From: Mycolicibacterium fortuitum subsp. fortuitum
Lineage (GTDB): Bacteria; Actinomycetota; Actinomycetes; Mycobacteriales; Mycobacteriaceae
Direction of reading: 5' to 3'
Assembly (NCBI RefSeq): GCF_022179545.1
Contig: NZ_AP025518.1
Span: 186,001-250,000, forward strand
Length of the DNA: 64,000 bases
Notes under the pieces: generated by a model
Database searches by the model: none
Told to the model about the DNA's origin: nothing
The model's input: only the letters and a program-made list of their open reading frames with translations
Made by a program: the position numbers and the translations under genes
In this document: positions 34,509-44,593 of the stretch, in pieces
Numbering within the stretch: the stretch's first letter is position 1
Layout of the letters: every line of letters begins with the position of its first letter

Positions 34509-36335
34509 ATGACCTCAGCGACCATTCCGGGTCTGGACACCGCACCGACGAAACATCAGGGACTGCTGGCCTGGGTTCAGGAGGTCGCAGAGCTGACTCA
34601 GCCCGACCGGGTGGTTTTCGCCGACGGGTCCGCCGAAGAGTACGACCGCCTGGCCGCCCATCTCGTCGAGGCGGGCACCTTCCAGAAGTTGAACGAGGAG
34701 AAGCAGCCGAACTCATACCTGGCGCTCTCCGATCCCTCCGACGTCGCTCGCGTCGAGTCACGCACCTTCATCTGCTCCGAGCGGGAGATCGACGCCGGCC
34801 CCACCAACAACTGGATGGAGCCCGCCAAGATGCGCGGGATCATGACCGATCTGTACCGCGGCTCGATGCGCGGTCGCACCATGTACGTGGTGCCGTTCTG
34901 CATGGGCCCGCTGGACGCCGAGGATCCCAAGCTCGGTGTGGAGATCACCGACTCCGAGTACGTGGTGGTCTCGATGCGGACCATGACCCGGATGGGCCAG
35001 GCCGCGCTCGACAAGATCGGTGAGGACGGCTTCTTCGTCAAGGCGCTGCATTCGATCGGCGCACCGCTTGAGCCCGGGCAGAAGGACGTCCCGTGGCCGT
35101 GCAACGACACCAAGTACATCACCCACTTCCCGGAGACCCGCGAGATCTGGAGCTTCGGTTCCGGCTACGGCGGTAACGCGCTGCTGGGGAAGAAGTGCTA
35201 CTCGCTGCGCATCGCCTCGGCGATGGCCCACGACGAGGGCTGGCTGGCCGAGCACATGCTGATCGTCAAGCTGATCTCCCCGGAGAACAAGGCCTACTTC
35301 ATCGCCGCGGCGTTCCCGTCGGCCTGCGGTAAGACCAACCTCGCGATGCTGCAGCCCACCATCCCCGGCTGGCGTGCGGAGACCGTCGGCGACGACATCG
35401 CCTGGATGCGGTTCGGCAAGGACGGCCGCCTTTACGCCGTCAACCCGGAGTTCGGCTTCTTCGGCGTCGCGCCCGGCACCAACTGGGACTCCAACCCGAA
35501 CGCGATGAAGACCATCGCCGCCGGCAACACCGTCTTCACCAACGTCGCCAAGACCGACGACAACGACGTGTGGTGGGAAGGCCTCGAGGGCGACCCCGAC
35601 CACCTGATCGACTGGAAGGGTAACGACTGGTACCGGGAGTCGGAAGACAAGGCAGCACATCCGAACTCGCGCTACTGCACCCCGATCGCCCAGTGCCCGA
35701 CGCTGGCGCCGGAGTGGGACGATCCGCAGGGCGTGCCGATCTCGGCGATCCTGTTCGGCGGCCGTCGCAAGACCACCGTCCCGCTGGTGACCCAGGCCCG
35801 CGACTGGCAGCACGGCGTCTTCATCGGTGCCACCCTCGGCTCCGAGCAGACCGCCGCGGCCGAGGGCAAGGTCGGCACCGTGCGCCGCGACCCGATGGCC
35901 ATGCTGCCGTTCCTCGGCTACAACGTCGGCGACTACTTCCAGCACTGGATCAACATCGGCAAGAACGCCGACGAGTCCAAGATGCCCGCGGTGTTCTTCG
36001 TCAACTGGTTCCGTCGTGGCGATGACGGCCGCTTCCTGTGGCCGGGCTTCGGTGAGAACAGCCGCGTGCTGAAGTGGGCCATCGAGCGCATCGAGCACAA
36101 GGCCGACGGCAAGAGCACCCCCATCGGCATCGTGCCCACTGCGGCCGACCTGGATCTGTCCGGGCTCGACGTCGACCCCGCCGACGTGGACGAGGCACTG
36201 GCCGTGAACGTCGACGAATGGAAGGCGGAGCTCCCGCTGATCGAGGAGTGGTTCGAGTTCGTCGGTGAGAAGCTGCCCACCGGCATCAAGGACGAGTTCG
36301 ACGCCCTCAAGCACCGCCTCGACGAAGAGGCCTAG
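34509..36335 (+). CDS. pckA: Phosphoenolpyruvate carboxykinase (GTP)
   Basis: 608 residues. GTP-type PEPCK, converting oxaloacetate and GTP to PEP, CO2 and GDP in gluconeogenesis, in the cytosol. The kinase P-loop [13 protein letters not shown] (269-281) carries the reactive Cys of the family (C273) and K275. [10 protein letters not shown] (metal site) and NPNAMKT are also intact. AGGAGA (34498-34503) 5 nt before ATG 34509 sets the start over the preceding TTG. It corresponds to Rv0211. Two inverted repeats upstream suggest regulated expression, and two hairpins follow. Confidence 0.97.
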   Translation: MTSATIPGLDTAPTKHQGLLAWVQEVAELTQPDRVVFADGSAEEYDRLAAHLVEAGTFQKLNEEKQPNSYLALSDPSDVARVESRTFICSEREIDAGPTNNWMEPAKMRGIMTDLYRGSMRGRTMYVVPFCMGPLDAEDPKLGVEITDSEYVVVSMRTMTRMGQAALDKIGEDGFFVKALHSIGAPLEPGQKDVPWPCNDTKYITHFPETREIWSFGSGYGGNALLGKKCYSLRIASAMAHDEGWLAEHMLIVKLISPENKAYFIAAAFPSACGKTNLAMLQPTIPGWRAETVGDDIAWMRFGKDGRLYAVNPEFGFFGVAPGTNWDSNPNAMKTIAAGNTVFTNVAKTDDNDVWWEGLEGDPDHLIDWKGNDWYRESEDKAAHPNSRYCTPIAQCPTLAPEWDDPQGVPISAILFGGRRKTTVPLVTQARDWQHGVFIGATLGSEQTAAAEGKVGTVRRDPMAMLPFLGYNVGDYFQHWINIGKNADESKMPAVFFVNWFRRGDDGRFLWPGFGENSRVLKWAIERIEHKADGKSTPIGIVPTAADLDLSGLDVDPADVDEALAVNVDEWKAELPLIEEWFEFVGEKLPTGIKDEFDALKHRLDEEA

Positions 36336-36348
36336 GCACCGCGAGCGT

Positions 36349-36420
36349 GCGTGTCTGCCGGTAGACACGCCGCAAAGCGCAAGCATTACGCGCACCCTCG
36401 TGATCCACGAGGGTGCGCGT
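36349..36420 (+). terminator. Double hairpin after pckA
   Basis: First hairpin: GCGTGTCT/AGACACGC (36349-36370, 6-nt loop). Second: a perfect 15-bp stem ACGCGCACCCTCGTG (36388-36402) with its complement 36406-36420 and a 3-nt loop, followed by TTTGCGTT. The second is a good intrinsic terminator and can also stop the convergent mmpL transcript. Confidence 0.85.
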
Positions 36421-36440
36421 TTGCGTTGACGCCCAAGGCA

Positions 36441-39400
36441 TCACGCCCGCGCCGGCCACCACATGCGCTCGCCCAACAGGCTCATCGCGGCCGGAACCAG
36501 GTAGGTCCGCACCACGGTGATGTCGAGTAGCAGGCCGATGCCGATGGTGGATCCGATCTGCACGAGGTTGAGCACCGTCCCGCTGGTCAGGGCGAACATC
36601 GTGATCGCGAAAACCACTCCGGCGGTGGTGATCACGCTGCCGGTGCTGCCGAATCCCCGGATGATGCCGCTGGTCACTCCGCTGTGGGATTCCTCGCGGA
36701 TCCGGGCGGCGAACAGCATGCTGTAGTCGGCGCCGACGGCGACCAGGGCCATGAACGCCACCGGGAACACCGACCAGTCCAGGCTGATGCCGATCAGGTG
36801 TTGCCAGATCAGGGTCGACATCCCCGCCGCGGCGCCGAAAGACAGCACGACCGCGGTGATCATCAACAGCGGCGCCACCAGGCTGCGCAGCATCACGATC
36901 AGTACCAGCAGCACGGCCGCCACCGCGACGACGCCGAAAAGTGCGAAATCACGCCAGGTTTGGTCGAGGTGGCGTTGAGACAGCGAGGCCAGGCCGGTCG
37001 AATTGATCTGGGCGTGCTCCAGCACGGTTCCCGTTGCGGCATTGTTCGCCGCTGCGATGACGTCCGGCACCGCGCCCATGGCCTCGGCGCCGTACGGGTT
37101 GACCGACCAGACCACCATCATGCGGGCGCTGTGGCCGTCCGGGGAGATGAGCATTCGTTCACCTGCGGTGAACCGTCGGTCGGCGCGGCCCTCCTCGGGC
37201 AGGTAGAAACCCCGGCCCGCGCCGGTGCTGGTGTCGGCGGACATCCGATGCAGGAAGTCCGACGCGCGGTTGAGCCCCGCACTGAGTTCGGTGGTCAGCG
37301 CCATCATGGTGTCGGTGCCCGACTTGACCTGGCCCAGTCCGGTGGTGAGTTGGCCAAGACCCGTTGACAGTTCGTTGATTCCGGACATCAGCCGGTTGAG
37401 ATCTCCGCGGGTCTGCTCGGGCGTGCGAGTGCCCAGCTGGTCGAGCATGGTCCGTAGGCCTTTGATGCCCGCGCGCAGTTCGGGCAGCGTTTCCAGCGCG
37501 GTGGTCACCGGGCGCTCGGGGACCAGCGGGGCGGCGAGCGTCAATCCGGTGATCGCGAGCTGCGCCTTGCCACCGGTGGCCGCGTTGAGGTCGGCGAATG
37601 CCTGCCGTGCGCGCATGCAGTCCGCCGTGCAGTCAGGACCGGGATCGGCTGCCGTGAGTGGGTCGAACACCGCATGTACGGCTGCCGTGGGGACGGCCAA
37701 TTTGTCGCGGGTGGCGTCGATCTCGTTCACCGCACCTTCCAGTGCGTCGGTGGCGCCGGACATGGTGCGCACGACCGCCGCCACATCGAGCGATCCGTCA
37801 GAGACGGTGTCGACCACCCGGTTCGCGGATTCCAGGGTGCCGAGCAGGTTCCGGGTGAGCGTGACGAGATCGTGGGCGCCCTTGGCGAGTTCGGGCAGCC
37901 GCTCGGCGGCGTCGGCGGAGCCGTCGTGCAGCTGGGTGACCCCTGAGGCCAGGCGTTTGAGCTGCGGTATGGCCTGTTCGACGCGATTGTGGGCGTCCGC
38001 CAGACCGGCGCCGACTTGCGCGGTCTGAGACCCGATGGCCGTTTCGGGCAAGGGTTTTCCCTCGGGCCGGGTGATCGAGCGGACGTAGGCGACCTGGGGG
38101 AGGTTGCCGATGGACATGGCGATCAGGTCCAGCGCGGCCAGGTCATTGGTGTTGCGCATGTCGTGGTCAGCGCGGATGGTGACGAATTCCGGGGCAGCCT
38201 CGTTGACGCCCCAATGGCGGTAGACGGCCTCGTAGCCGCGCTTGCTGTCGGTGGCGCGCAACTGCATGGCGTTCTCGTCGATGTTCGGCTCGAACGTGAA
38301 CAGCACTGAACTGGTGGCGAGCAGGAACGCCAACGATGCGGCGACGAGGGCCGGGGCCCGGCGGATGATGGCCGCACCGCGCTTGCGCCAGCGTCGTTCA
38401 TCGAGGGGCCGGGGTTCGGCATAACCGCGCCGGCCCCACAGCGCCATGACCGCGGGGGTCAGCGTCAGACTGACCGCCGCCGCAATCGCGATCGCGAGCG
38501 CGATGGGCGGCCCGGCGGTGCGGAACATCCCGATCTTGGTGAAAATCATGGCCATTCCGGCCCCGGCAATGGTCAGGGCGGAGGCAATGACGATACCCGC
38601 GGTATGCGCGCCGGAGCAGGCCACCGCGTCGTCGACACCCAGCCGTCGTCGTCGGCCCTCGTGGTAGTTGGCCAGCAGGAAGATGCCGTAGTCCGTGGCC
38701 GCGCCCAGCACCATCGCGGTGACCAGCGCGATGGTGAAGTTCGAAACCGTCATCAGTTCGTGTCCGCCCAGCCACGATATTGCCGGCCGCGCCACGGCCA
38801 GCGAAATACCCACGGTGAGAAGGGGAATCAGTGCGGTCAGGAGTGACCGGTAGACGGCGAGCAGTAGCAGCGTGATCAGCACGACCGATACCACGGTGAT
38901 GATGGCCAGCGAGGTGTCGATGGCGGAGAACAGATCCGACAGCGTCGGTGCGGCGCCCGTGAAATGTACGTCGAGCCCGGCCGGGCGAGGAAGTTCTTCG
39001 ACCACGGCACGGACGTTCTCGGTGGAGCGGTGCGCGCGGGTCGAGCCGACGTCCCCGGTGGTTGCCACGATCAGGTGAATGGCCTTCCCGTCGGGGCTCA
39101 GGCCGAGGTCCTCCAGTCCGCGGGTGCCGTAGGTGTCGAGGACGTAGGCGACGTCGTCCTTGTCGGCCACCAGTCGCGATACCAGGTCGCGGTAGTAGTC
39201 GGTGTCGGCGGTGCCGAGGACCCGGTCGCCGGACACCACGATGCTGCCGACGGCAGTGGTGTCGGGGACGTCGAAGTCGCGCGACATCTGCCGGAGGGTT
39301 TCGGTGGTCGGACTCTCCGGGGTGAACGGCGCAGAGTGCTCGGCCACCGTTCGCTCGAGCTGGGGGATGGCCAGATTGAGCACGCCGGCCAGGGCCAGCC

Positions 39401-39473
39401 ACGCCCCCAGGACCACCCATGCATACTTCGCGCAGACTCGGGCGAGTTTGCCGAAGATCGCCAGATTGTGCAT
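36441..39473 (-). CDS. MmpL-family transporter (MmpL4/5 type)
   Basis: 1010 residues from ATG 39473. Twelve-helix RND transporter with the pairs GAATDYGIFLLANYHEG and VGADYSMLFAARIREE. A long coiled porter insert between the halves (about 480-790, with TELSAGLNRASDFL repeats) is typical of MmpL4/5-type siderophore or lipid exporters. No mmpS is adjacent. A TetR gene is divergent, 85 bp away, and a TetR operator overlaps the promoter (-35 TTGACG 39510-39505, -10 TACGAT 39485-39480, leaderless). The cargo is unknown. It is additional to mmpL3 and mmpL11. Confidence 0.9.
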   Translation of the reverse strand: MHNLAIFGKLARVCAKYAWVVLGAWLALAGVLNLAIPQLERTVAEHSAPFTPESPTTETLRQMSRDFDVPDTTAVGSIVVSGDRVLGTADTDYYRDLVSRLVADKDDVAYVLDTYGTRGLEDLGLSPDGKAIHLIVATTGDVGSTRAHRSTENVRAVVEELPRPAGLDVHFTGAAPTLSDLFSAIDTSLAIITVVSVVLITLLLLAVYRSLLTALIPLLTVGISLAVARPAISWLGGHELMTVSNFTIALVTAMVLGAATDYGIFLLANYHEGRRRRLGVDDAVACSGAHTAGIVIASALTIAGAGMAMIFTKIGMFRTAGPPIALAIAIAAAVSLTLTPAVMALWGRRGYAEPRPLDERRWRKRGAAIIRRAPALVAASLAFLLATSSVLFTFEPNIDENAMQLRATDSKRGYEAVYRHWGVNEAAPEFVTIRADHDMRNTNDLAALDLIAMSIGNLPQVAYVRSITRPEGKPLPETAIGSQTAQVGAGLADAHNRVEQAIPQLKRLASGVTQLHDGSADAAERLPELAKGAHDLVTLTRNLLGTLESANRVVDTVSDGSLDVAAVVRTMSGATDALEGAVNEIDATRDKLAVPTAAVHAVFDPLTAADPGPDCTADCMRARQAFADLNAATGGKAQLAITGLTLAAPLVPERPVTTALETLPELRAGIKGLRTMLDQLGTRTPEQTRGDLNRLMSGINELSTGLGQLTTGLGQVKSGTDTMMALTTELSAGLNRASDFLHRMSADTSTGAGRGFYLPEEGRADRRFTAGERMLISPDGHSARMMVVWSVNPYGAEAMGAVPDVIAAANNAATGTVLEHAQINSTGLASLSQRHLDQTWRDFALFGVVAVAAVLLVLIVMLRSLVAPLLMITAVVLSFGAAAGMSTLIWQHLIGISLDWSVFPVAFMALVAVGADYSMLFAARIREESHSGVTSGIIRGFGSTGSVITTAGVVFAITMFALTSGTVLNLVQIGSTIGIGLLLDITVVRTYLVPAAMSLLGERMWWPARA

Positions 39474-39482
39474 TTCGGCATC

Positions 39483-39532
39483 GTAGACCAATCGGTCTAC
39501 GCGGCGTCAACTAGGATGGACCGACTGGTCTA
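39483..39532. promoter_or_regulatory. Two TetR operators between mmpL and tetR
   Basis: Site 1: GTAGACC-AATC-GGTCTAC (39483-39500), a perfect palindrome in the -35/-10 spacer of the mmpL promoter. Site 2: TGGACC-GACT-GGTCTA (39517-39532), one mismatch from symmetry, just after a TAGGAT -10 (39512-39517) for tetR. Centres are 33 bp apart. Bound repressor would shut both genes. Confidence 0.82.
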
Positions 39533-39558
39533 TTCGGTGATGGAGAGGGGTGGCGGCG

Positions 39559-40119
39559 GTGGCGGGCCCGCGGGAACGTCTCATTCTGAGCGCGATCGAG
39601 TTGATGCGTGAGTACGGCGTTCACGGGACCGGCCTCAGCGATCTCCTGGAGCGCAGTAATACCGCCCGAGGCTCGATCTACCAGCACTTTCCGGCGGGAA
39701 AAACGGAACTGATGGAACAGGCGACGCTGGAGGCCGGGCGGATCATCACCGCCAGGATCGAGGAGTTGACGCAGGCCCTGCCCGCTGAGGACGTGATCGG
39801 CGCCTTCATCGAAGGCTGGAAGCACAATCTGATCGACAGTGATTTCACCGGCGGATGTCCGATCGTGGCGGCCGCCCAGGCGGGGCCGGACGCCCTGGCA
39901 GTGCGCGAAGCTTCGGCAACGGTGTTTGCTGACTGGGCCAGAGTGATCGCTGCTTCGATCGAGTCCAAGGGAGTGGACGCCGCGACCGCCGTCTCACTCG
40001 GCAGCTTCATCGTCAGCTCCCTCGAAGGCGCCATCATCCAGTGCCGCAGCGCCAGGTCGCTGCAACCCCTCGACGACGCGAACACCAGCCTGACGCTGCT
40101 GTTGAGCCGGATTCTCTAG
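39559..40119 (+). CDS. TetR-family repressor of mmpL (LmrA/YxaF-like C-domain)
   Basis: About 186 residues. N-terminal helix-turn-helix with GVHGTGLSDLLERSNTARGS and IYQHFPAGKTELM; C-domain with TGGCPIVAAAQAG, the Gly-Cys-Pro-Ile pattern of the LmrA/YxaF subgroup. It probably represses itself and the divergent mmpL through the two operators between them. It is a paralogue of the regulator at 47284. GTG 39559 has GGAGAGG 10 nt upstream; GTG 39550 is too close to it. Confidence 0.9.
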   Translation: MAGPRERLILSAIELMREYGVHGTGLSDLLERSNTARGSIYQHFPAGKTELMEQATLEAGRIITARIEELTQALPAEDVIGAFIEGWKHNLIDSDFTGGCPIVAAAQAGPDALAVREASATVFADWARVIAASIESKGVDAATAVSLGSFIVSSLEGAIIQCRSARSLQPLDDANTSLTLLLSRIL

Positions 40120-40166
40120 CGCGAGCAGACGCGCAGGTGCCCAAAACGGGCTGATTCCGGGGGCTT

Positions 40167-42818
40167 TCATGTCTGGTCGGCGAGGGTCGTTCGGGCCAGG
40201 TCAATCTGTTCGAATGCATAATCGGCAATCTCGGTGGTGGTCATGGTGGAACCGGTCATCGCCAGTGATTGGTAGCGTTCCTCGCCGAGCACGTCGCGCA
40301 GATGGGCGATCGCGCCGCTGATCTCGGGAAAACTCGGGTATCCGATTGCAGCCGTGGTGAACCCCATGATGGTAGTCGCCGGCTCGTGAATGCCCAGCCG
40401 AACAAGCAGCGCCGCGAGCAACCCAAGCGTGACTCTCATGAGCTCCGTGGTTCCGGAATCGTAGTAGTGCCGGACGGTTTGGGCGATGTAACCAAACGCC
40501 TCGGCAAGCTCGCCGCGGTCGGCTGCGAGCCCCGCCAGAAGTCCCGCGATGATGGAAGTCTGCTGCCGGTCACCGCTTTCGTCGGCGATCACCAGTGCCC
40601 GGCGAAGGGCTTCGTACGCCGCAGTGGGATCGGACTCCCGCCGGGCCCAGCCGTATCCGAGCAGCGCCGCGCCCGCCAGGCTGGGATTGTCGGCGGCCGC
40701 GGCGGCCGCGAGCAGGTTCTCCGACACCGCCATTGCTTCGGCCGCGGCGCCGCAGACGGCCAGCGACACCACCATCACCGCCTCGCTGGCGGTGTGGCCG
40801 TCCGGACGCCGCGCAATGCTGGTCCGGCACCACTCAACTGCCCGCTCGGGCCGACCCGTCGTGCTGTACCCGGCGGCTACCACACACGAAAACGCGTCAC
40901 CCACGTCGTCGAACTCTCCGCTGTCGATCGCCGCCCGGGCTGCGTCGGCGTATTCGTCGAAGTCGTTGAGTCGGCCCAATGCCGCACAGTTCGCAGCCCC
41001 CACGTACAACTGCGCCAGCCGCGGATGTCGTGCGGCTCTTGCGAGTGGGATCATCTCCTCGACCCAGGCGATGGGCTCCCACTGCTCGAGGAAGTACCCG
41101 AGGAAGATCGACGTCACCGCGATCGTGGCGGCGGTATCGAGGTCGCCGTGATCGGCCACCCATCGGAATGCTGCACGCAGGTTCGGTAGTTCGCCGGAGA
41201 ACCATGCGTAGGACTCCCGCTGACGCGGGCTGTCCCACAGGGCAAGCACTTCGGGCTCCAGGTTTGCGAAGTAGCGCGCGTGCGCGGCGCGCACAGTTTC
41301 GCCGTCGCCTGAGCCGACGAGTTGTTCCTCGGCGAACTGGCGGATCGTCTCCAGCATCGAATAGCGGGTTCGCGCGGATGCCCGGTCGGCCACCAGCAGC
41401 GACTTGCGGACCAAGGCATCGAGGAGATCCAAGGTGATGAGTTCGTCGCCGGAACCCGATACCGCGCACGCTCCCGCCAGATCGAATCCGCCGGCGAACA
41501 CTGAACACCTTGCCAGTAGGGCCTTTTCATCGCTTTGCAGAAGGTCATAGGACCATTGCACAGCGTGGCGCAGCGTCTGGTGGCGCTCCAACCCGCGGCG
41601 TGCTCCGATGAGCAATCGGAAGCGATCATCGAGGCGGTCCCGCACCTCGGCAGCCGTCATCGACCCGGTGCGGGACGCTGCAAGCTCGATCGCCAACGGA
41701 ATCCCGTCGAGCTTGCGGCAGATCTCGACTACTGCGGCGGCCTCCGCCGGTGCGGTGAACGTGGCGTACGGCGATACCGCCTGCGCCCGATCGATGAACA
41801 ATGCGGCGGCGGCCGAATTGCTGCCCGCCCGGATATCCAACGACGGTACCGGCCAGAGCTGTTCGTCGTTGAGTCGTAGCCCTTCCCGGCTGGTGGCCAG
41901 GATTCCGACGGTGTCGGAATGGGCGAAGATCCGTTCGACCAGATCCGCTGTGGCATCCAGGACGTGTTCGCAATTGTCGAGCACCAGCAGCCGGGATCGG
42001 CCTTCCAACGCCACAGCGACACTGTCGGAGACGCTCAATCCTGCCTGTTGGGTGATGCCGAGCACGGCTGCGACCTCGTCAGGGACGGCCGCCGGGTCGC
42101 CGACTGCGGCAAGTTCGATGACGAACACCCCATCCGGGTACCTGTCTGCGGATCGTGAAGCCAATTCCAGTGCGAGTCGGGTCTTGCCGACACCGCCGAC
42201 ACCGGTCAACGTCACCACGCGGTGTGCTTTCAGCGTCGTGTCCAACTCGTCGAGTTCGGCCTCACGTCCTATGAGACGCGTGGTGGGGATCCGCAGATTG
42301 CCCGGTTGGGCATCGATCGCATTCAACGGTGGGAACTCGGCGCGTAGGCCATCTGCCTGAACCTGGAACAGCTCAACAGGTTTGGTGATGTCGCGGAGTG
42401 TGCGGGGGCCAACCGAGATGAGGTTTACGTCGCTCAACATTCCGGATGTCACCCCGTCGAGCAGGATCTGTCCACCGTGGCCGGCGGCCATGATGCGGGC
42501 GGCTCGGTTGAGCACGGGTCCGAAGTAGTCGTCGCCGCGCAATTGAGCTTCTCCGGTGGCGATACCCATTCGGACTGGCAGTCCCAATTCCCGCTGCGCG
42601 GCCACCGCGGCATCGACGGCGCCCACCGGTGAGGTGAAGACAGCACACACCCCGTCGCCGGTGTGTTTGAACGCCTGTCCTTCATGCTCGGTTATCGTCC
42701 GGAGAAGCACCTCATCGTGGACCTCGAGCGCCGCCCGCATGGCGTCACGGTCGGCTTCCCACCGTCGAGTGGATCCCTCGATGTCGGTGAACAGGAACGT
42801 GAGGACTTGCGACGCCAT
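40167..42818 (-). CDS. Class III adenylate cyclase fused to STAND-type ATPase
   Basis: 883 residues. Cyclase domain (1-155): metal Asp D12 in FTDIEGST and D55 in KHTGDGV, purine-specifying K51, and DDYFGPVLNRAARI with the substrate Asp, Asn and Arg, so it should be active and make cAMP. Then an NB-ARC-like ATPase (about 170-450) with TLTGVGGVGKTRLALE, LLVLDNCEHVLD and LDGIPLAIELAASR. The C-terminal 400 residues are TPR-like helices. Unlike Rv0386/Rv1358-type proteins there is no C-terminal LuxR helix-turn-helix. It is cytosolic; the signal is unknown. It is convergent with tetR. Confidence 0.92.
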   Translation of the reverse strand: MASQVLTFLFTDIEGSTRRWEADRDAMRAALEVHDEVLLRTITEHEGQAFKHTGDGVCAVFTSPVGAVDAAVAAQRELGLPVRMGIATGEAQLRGDDYFGPVLNRAARIMAAGHGGQILLDGVTSGMLSDVNLISVGPRTLRDITKPVELFQVQADGLRAEFPPLNAIDAQPGNLRIPTTRLIGREAELDELDTTLKAHRVVTLTGVGGVGKTRLALELASRSADRYPDGVFVIELAAVGDPAAVPDEVAAVLGITQQAGLSVSDSVAVALEGRSRLLVLDNCEHVLDATADLVERIFAHSDTVGILATSREGLRLNDEQLWPVPSLDIRAGSNSAAAALFIDRAQAVSPYATFTAPAEAAAVVEICRKLDGIPLAIELAASRTGSMTAAEVRDRLDDRFRLLIGARRGLERHQTLRHAVQWSYDLLQSDEKALLARCSVFAGGFDLAGACAVSGSGDELITLDLLDALVRKSLLVADRASARTRYSMLETIRQFAEEQLVGSGDGETVRAAHARYFANLEPEVLALWDSPRQRESYAWFSGELPNLRAAFRWVADHGDLDTAATIAVTSIFLGYFLEQWEPIAWVEEMIPLARAARHPRLAQLYVGAANCAALGRLNDFDEYADAARAAIDSGEFDDVGDAFSCVVAAGYSTTGRPERAVEWCRTSIARRPDGHTASEAVMVVSLAVCGAAAEAMAVSENLLAAAAAADNPSLAGAALLGYGWARRESDPTAAYEALRRALVIADESGDRQQTSIIAGLLAGLAADRGELAEAFGYIAQTVRHYYDSGTTELMRVTLGLLAALLVRLGIHEPATTIMGFTTAAIGYPSFPEISGAIAHLRDVLGEERYQSLAMTGSTMTTTEIADYAFEQIDLARTTLADQT

Positions 42819-43005
42819 GTCTGGGCCGTCCTCAGCGCCGTTCGGTGAATCGCATCGGCGCTCCCCACGCTCGATCCGCTGGGCGTTCTGACATCGTAGG
42901 TCCGACGCGCCCGGCCATGGCCATGATCAGCGGTGGGAGCGGTCACGGTGCTTCTGCAGTCAAACACCTGTTCACGGCCTGCCCGGCGGTGTAACCCCGC
43001 CCTAA

Positions 43006-43036
43006 TTGACACCTGTCAAGTGGCGCCGGTTACAGT
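43006..43036 (+). promoter_or_regulatory. fadD4 promoter with overlapping palindrome
   Basis: TTGACA-CC-TGTCAA (43006-43019) is a perfect palindrome whose left half is also a consensus -35. TACAGT (43031-43036) is the -10 after a 19-nt spacer, and ATG 43043 follows 6 nt later, so the mRNA is leaderless. A regulator bound to the palindrome would cover the -35. Confidence 0.65.
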
Positions 43037-43042
43037 GCCATC

Positions 43043-44593
43043 ATGCAGATCCGCGAGCATGCCGAGGCCAACCCCGAAAAGCCGGCGATCATCCTCCACC
43101 CGACGGGAACCGTCGTCACCTTCGGTGAGCTCGAAGCCCGCGCGAATCGGCTGGCCCACTACTTCCGGCAGCAGGGTCTGCAAGAGGGCGACGTGGTCGC
43201 GATTCTCATGGAGAACAACGAGCACATGCACGCGGTGATGTGGGCAGCCCGCCGCAGCGGGCTGTACTACGTGCCGATCAACACGCATCTGACCGCCGCC
43301 GAGGCGGCGTACATCATCGACAACAGCGGGGCCAAGGCCATCGTCGGCTCCGCGATGCTCAAGGACATCCTCAGCGGTCTCGACAAGGAGCTGCCGAACG
43401 GTCTGCCGGGCACCCTGCTGATTGCCGACGGAGCCGAATCGTCGGCGACCATCGCCTCCGGCGAGCTGGACGGTTGGAAGCGCTACCCGGAGGCCGTCGC
43501 CGACCTGCCCGCCACCCCGATCGACGACGAGTTGGACGGCGACCTGCTGCAGTACTCGTCGGGCACGACGGGCCGGCCCAAGGGCATCAAGCGCGAACTG
43601 CCGCATGTGCCGCCGTCGGAAACCCCGGGCATGATGTCGGCGATCGTCGGATTCTGGATGCAGCCGGACTCGGTCTATCTCAGTCCCGCACCGCTCTACC
43701 ACACGGCGCCGTCGGTGTGGTCGATGCAGACCCAGGCCGCCGGCATCACCACGGTGGTGCTCGAGAAGTTCGACGCCGAAGGTTGCCTGGAGGCGATCCA
43801 GAAGCACAAGGTCACCCAGGGACAGTTTGTGCCGGTGATGTTCACCCGCATGCTGAAACTGCCTGAGGATGTGCGTAATTCGTACGACCTGTCGAGTCTG
43901 CGGCGCGTGATGCACGCCGCCGCGCCGTGTCCGGTCGAGATCAAGAAGCAGATGATCGACTGGTGGGGTCCGATCGTCGACGAGTACTACGCCTCGTCCG
44001 AGGCCATCGGTGCGACGGTGATCTTCGCCGAGGACTGGCTGACGCACCCGGGTTCGGTCGGTAAGCCGATGAACGGTCTGGTGCACATCCTCGACGAGGA
44101 CGGCAAGGAGCTGCCACCCGGTCAGGCCGGTGAGATCTTTTTCGAGGGCGGTGCCGATTTCGAGTACCTCAACGACGCCGAGAAGACCGCGTCCTCGCGG
44201 GATTCTCATGGCTGGAAGACCGTGGGCGACATCGGATATGTCGATGAGGACGGCTACCTGTACCTGACGGACCGGCGCCACCACATGATCATCTCGGGTG
44301 GGGTGAACATCTACCCGCAGGAAGCCGAGAGCATGCTCGTCGTCCACCCCAAGGTGATGGATGCCGCGGTCTTCGGCATCCCGGACGACGAGATGGGGCA
44401 GAGCGTCAAGGGCGTGGTGCAGACCGTGGACCCGGCCGATGCCACCCCGGAATTCGCCGAAGAGCTGATGGGCTGGTTGCGTGAGCGGCTGACGCACTAC
44501 AAGTGCCCGCGGACCATCTCGTTCGAGGCCGAGCTGCCCCGCACCGACACTGGCAAGCTGTACAAGCAGGGGCTGATAAACAAGTACTCGTGA
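43043..44593 (+). CDS. fadD4: Acyl-CoA ligase FadD4-like
   Basis: 516 residues, ANL superfamily. AMP motif YSSGTTGRPKGIKR (about 170-183), A5 YYASSEAIG, A8 DRRHHMIISGGVNIYPQE hinge and the adenylating Lys in TDTGKLYK. It activates a fatty or other carboxylic acid to its CoA ester through an acyl-adenylate. Position after pckA agrees with Rv0214 (FadD4). It overlaps the downstream crotonase gene (GTGA), so product and next step are probably linked. Confidence 0.88.
   Translation: MQIREHAEANPEKPAIILHPTGTVVTFGELEARANRLAHYFRQQGLQEGDVVAILMENNEHMHAVMWAARRSGLYYVPINTHLTAAEAAYIIDNSGAKAIVGSAMLKDILSGLDKELPNGLPGTLLIADGAESSATIASGELDGWKRYPEAVADLPATPIDDELDGDLLQYSSGTTGRPKGIKRELPHVPPSETPGMMSAIVGFWMQPDSVYLSPAPLYHTAPSVWSMQTQAAGITTVVLEKFDAEGCLEAIQKHKVTQGQFVPVMFTRMLKLPEDVRNSYDLSSLRRVMHAAAPCPVEIKKQMIDWWGPIVDEYYASSEAIGATVIFAEDWLTHPGSVGKPMNGLVHILDEDGKELPPGQAGEIFFEGGADFEYLNDAEKTASSRDSHGWKTVGDIGYVDEDGYLYLTDRRHHMIISGGVNIYPQEAESMLVVHPKVMDAAVFGIPDDEMGQSVKGVVQTVDPADATPEFAEELMGWLRERLTHYKCPRTISFEAELPRTDTGKLYKQGLINKYS

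Noticed and set aside
34758..36395. 545-codon open frame antisense to pckA
   Set aside because: Low-complexity shadow; pckA is clearly the real gene.
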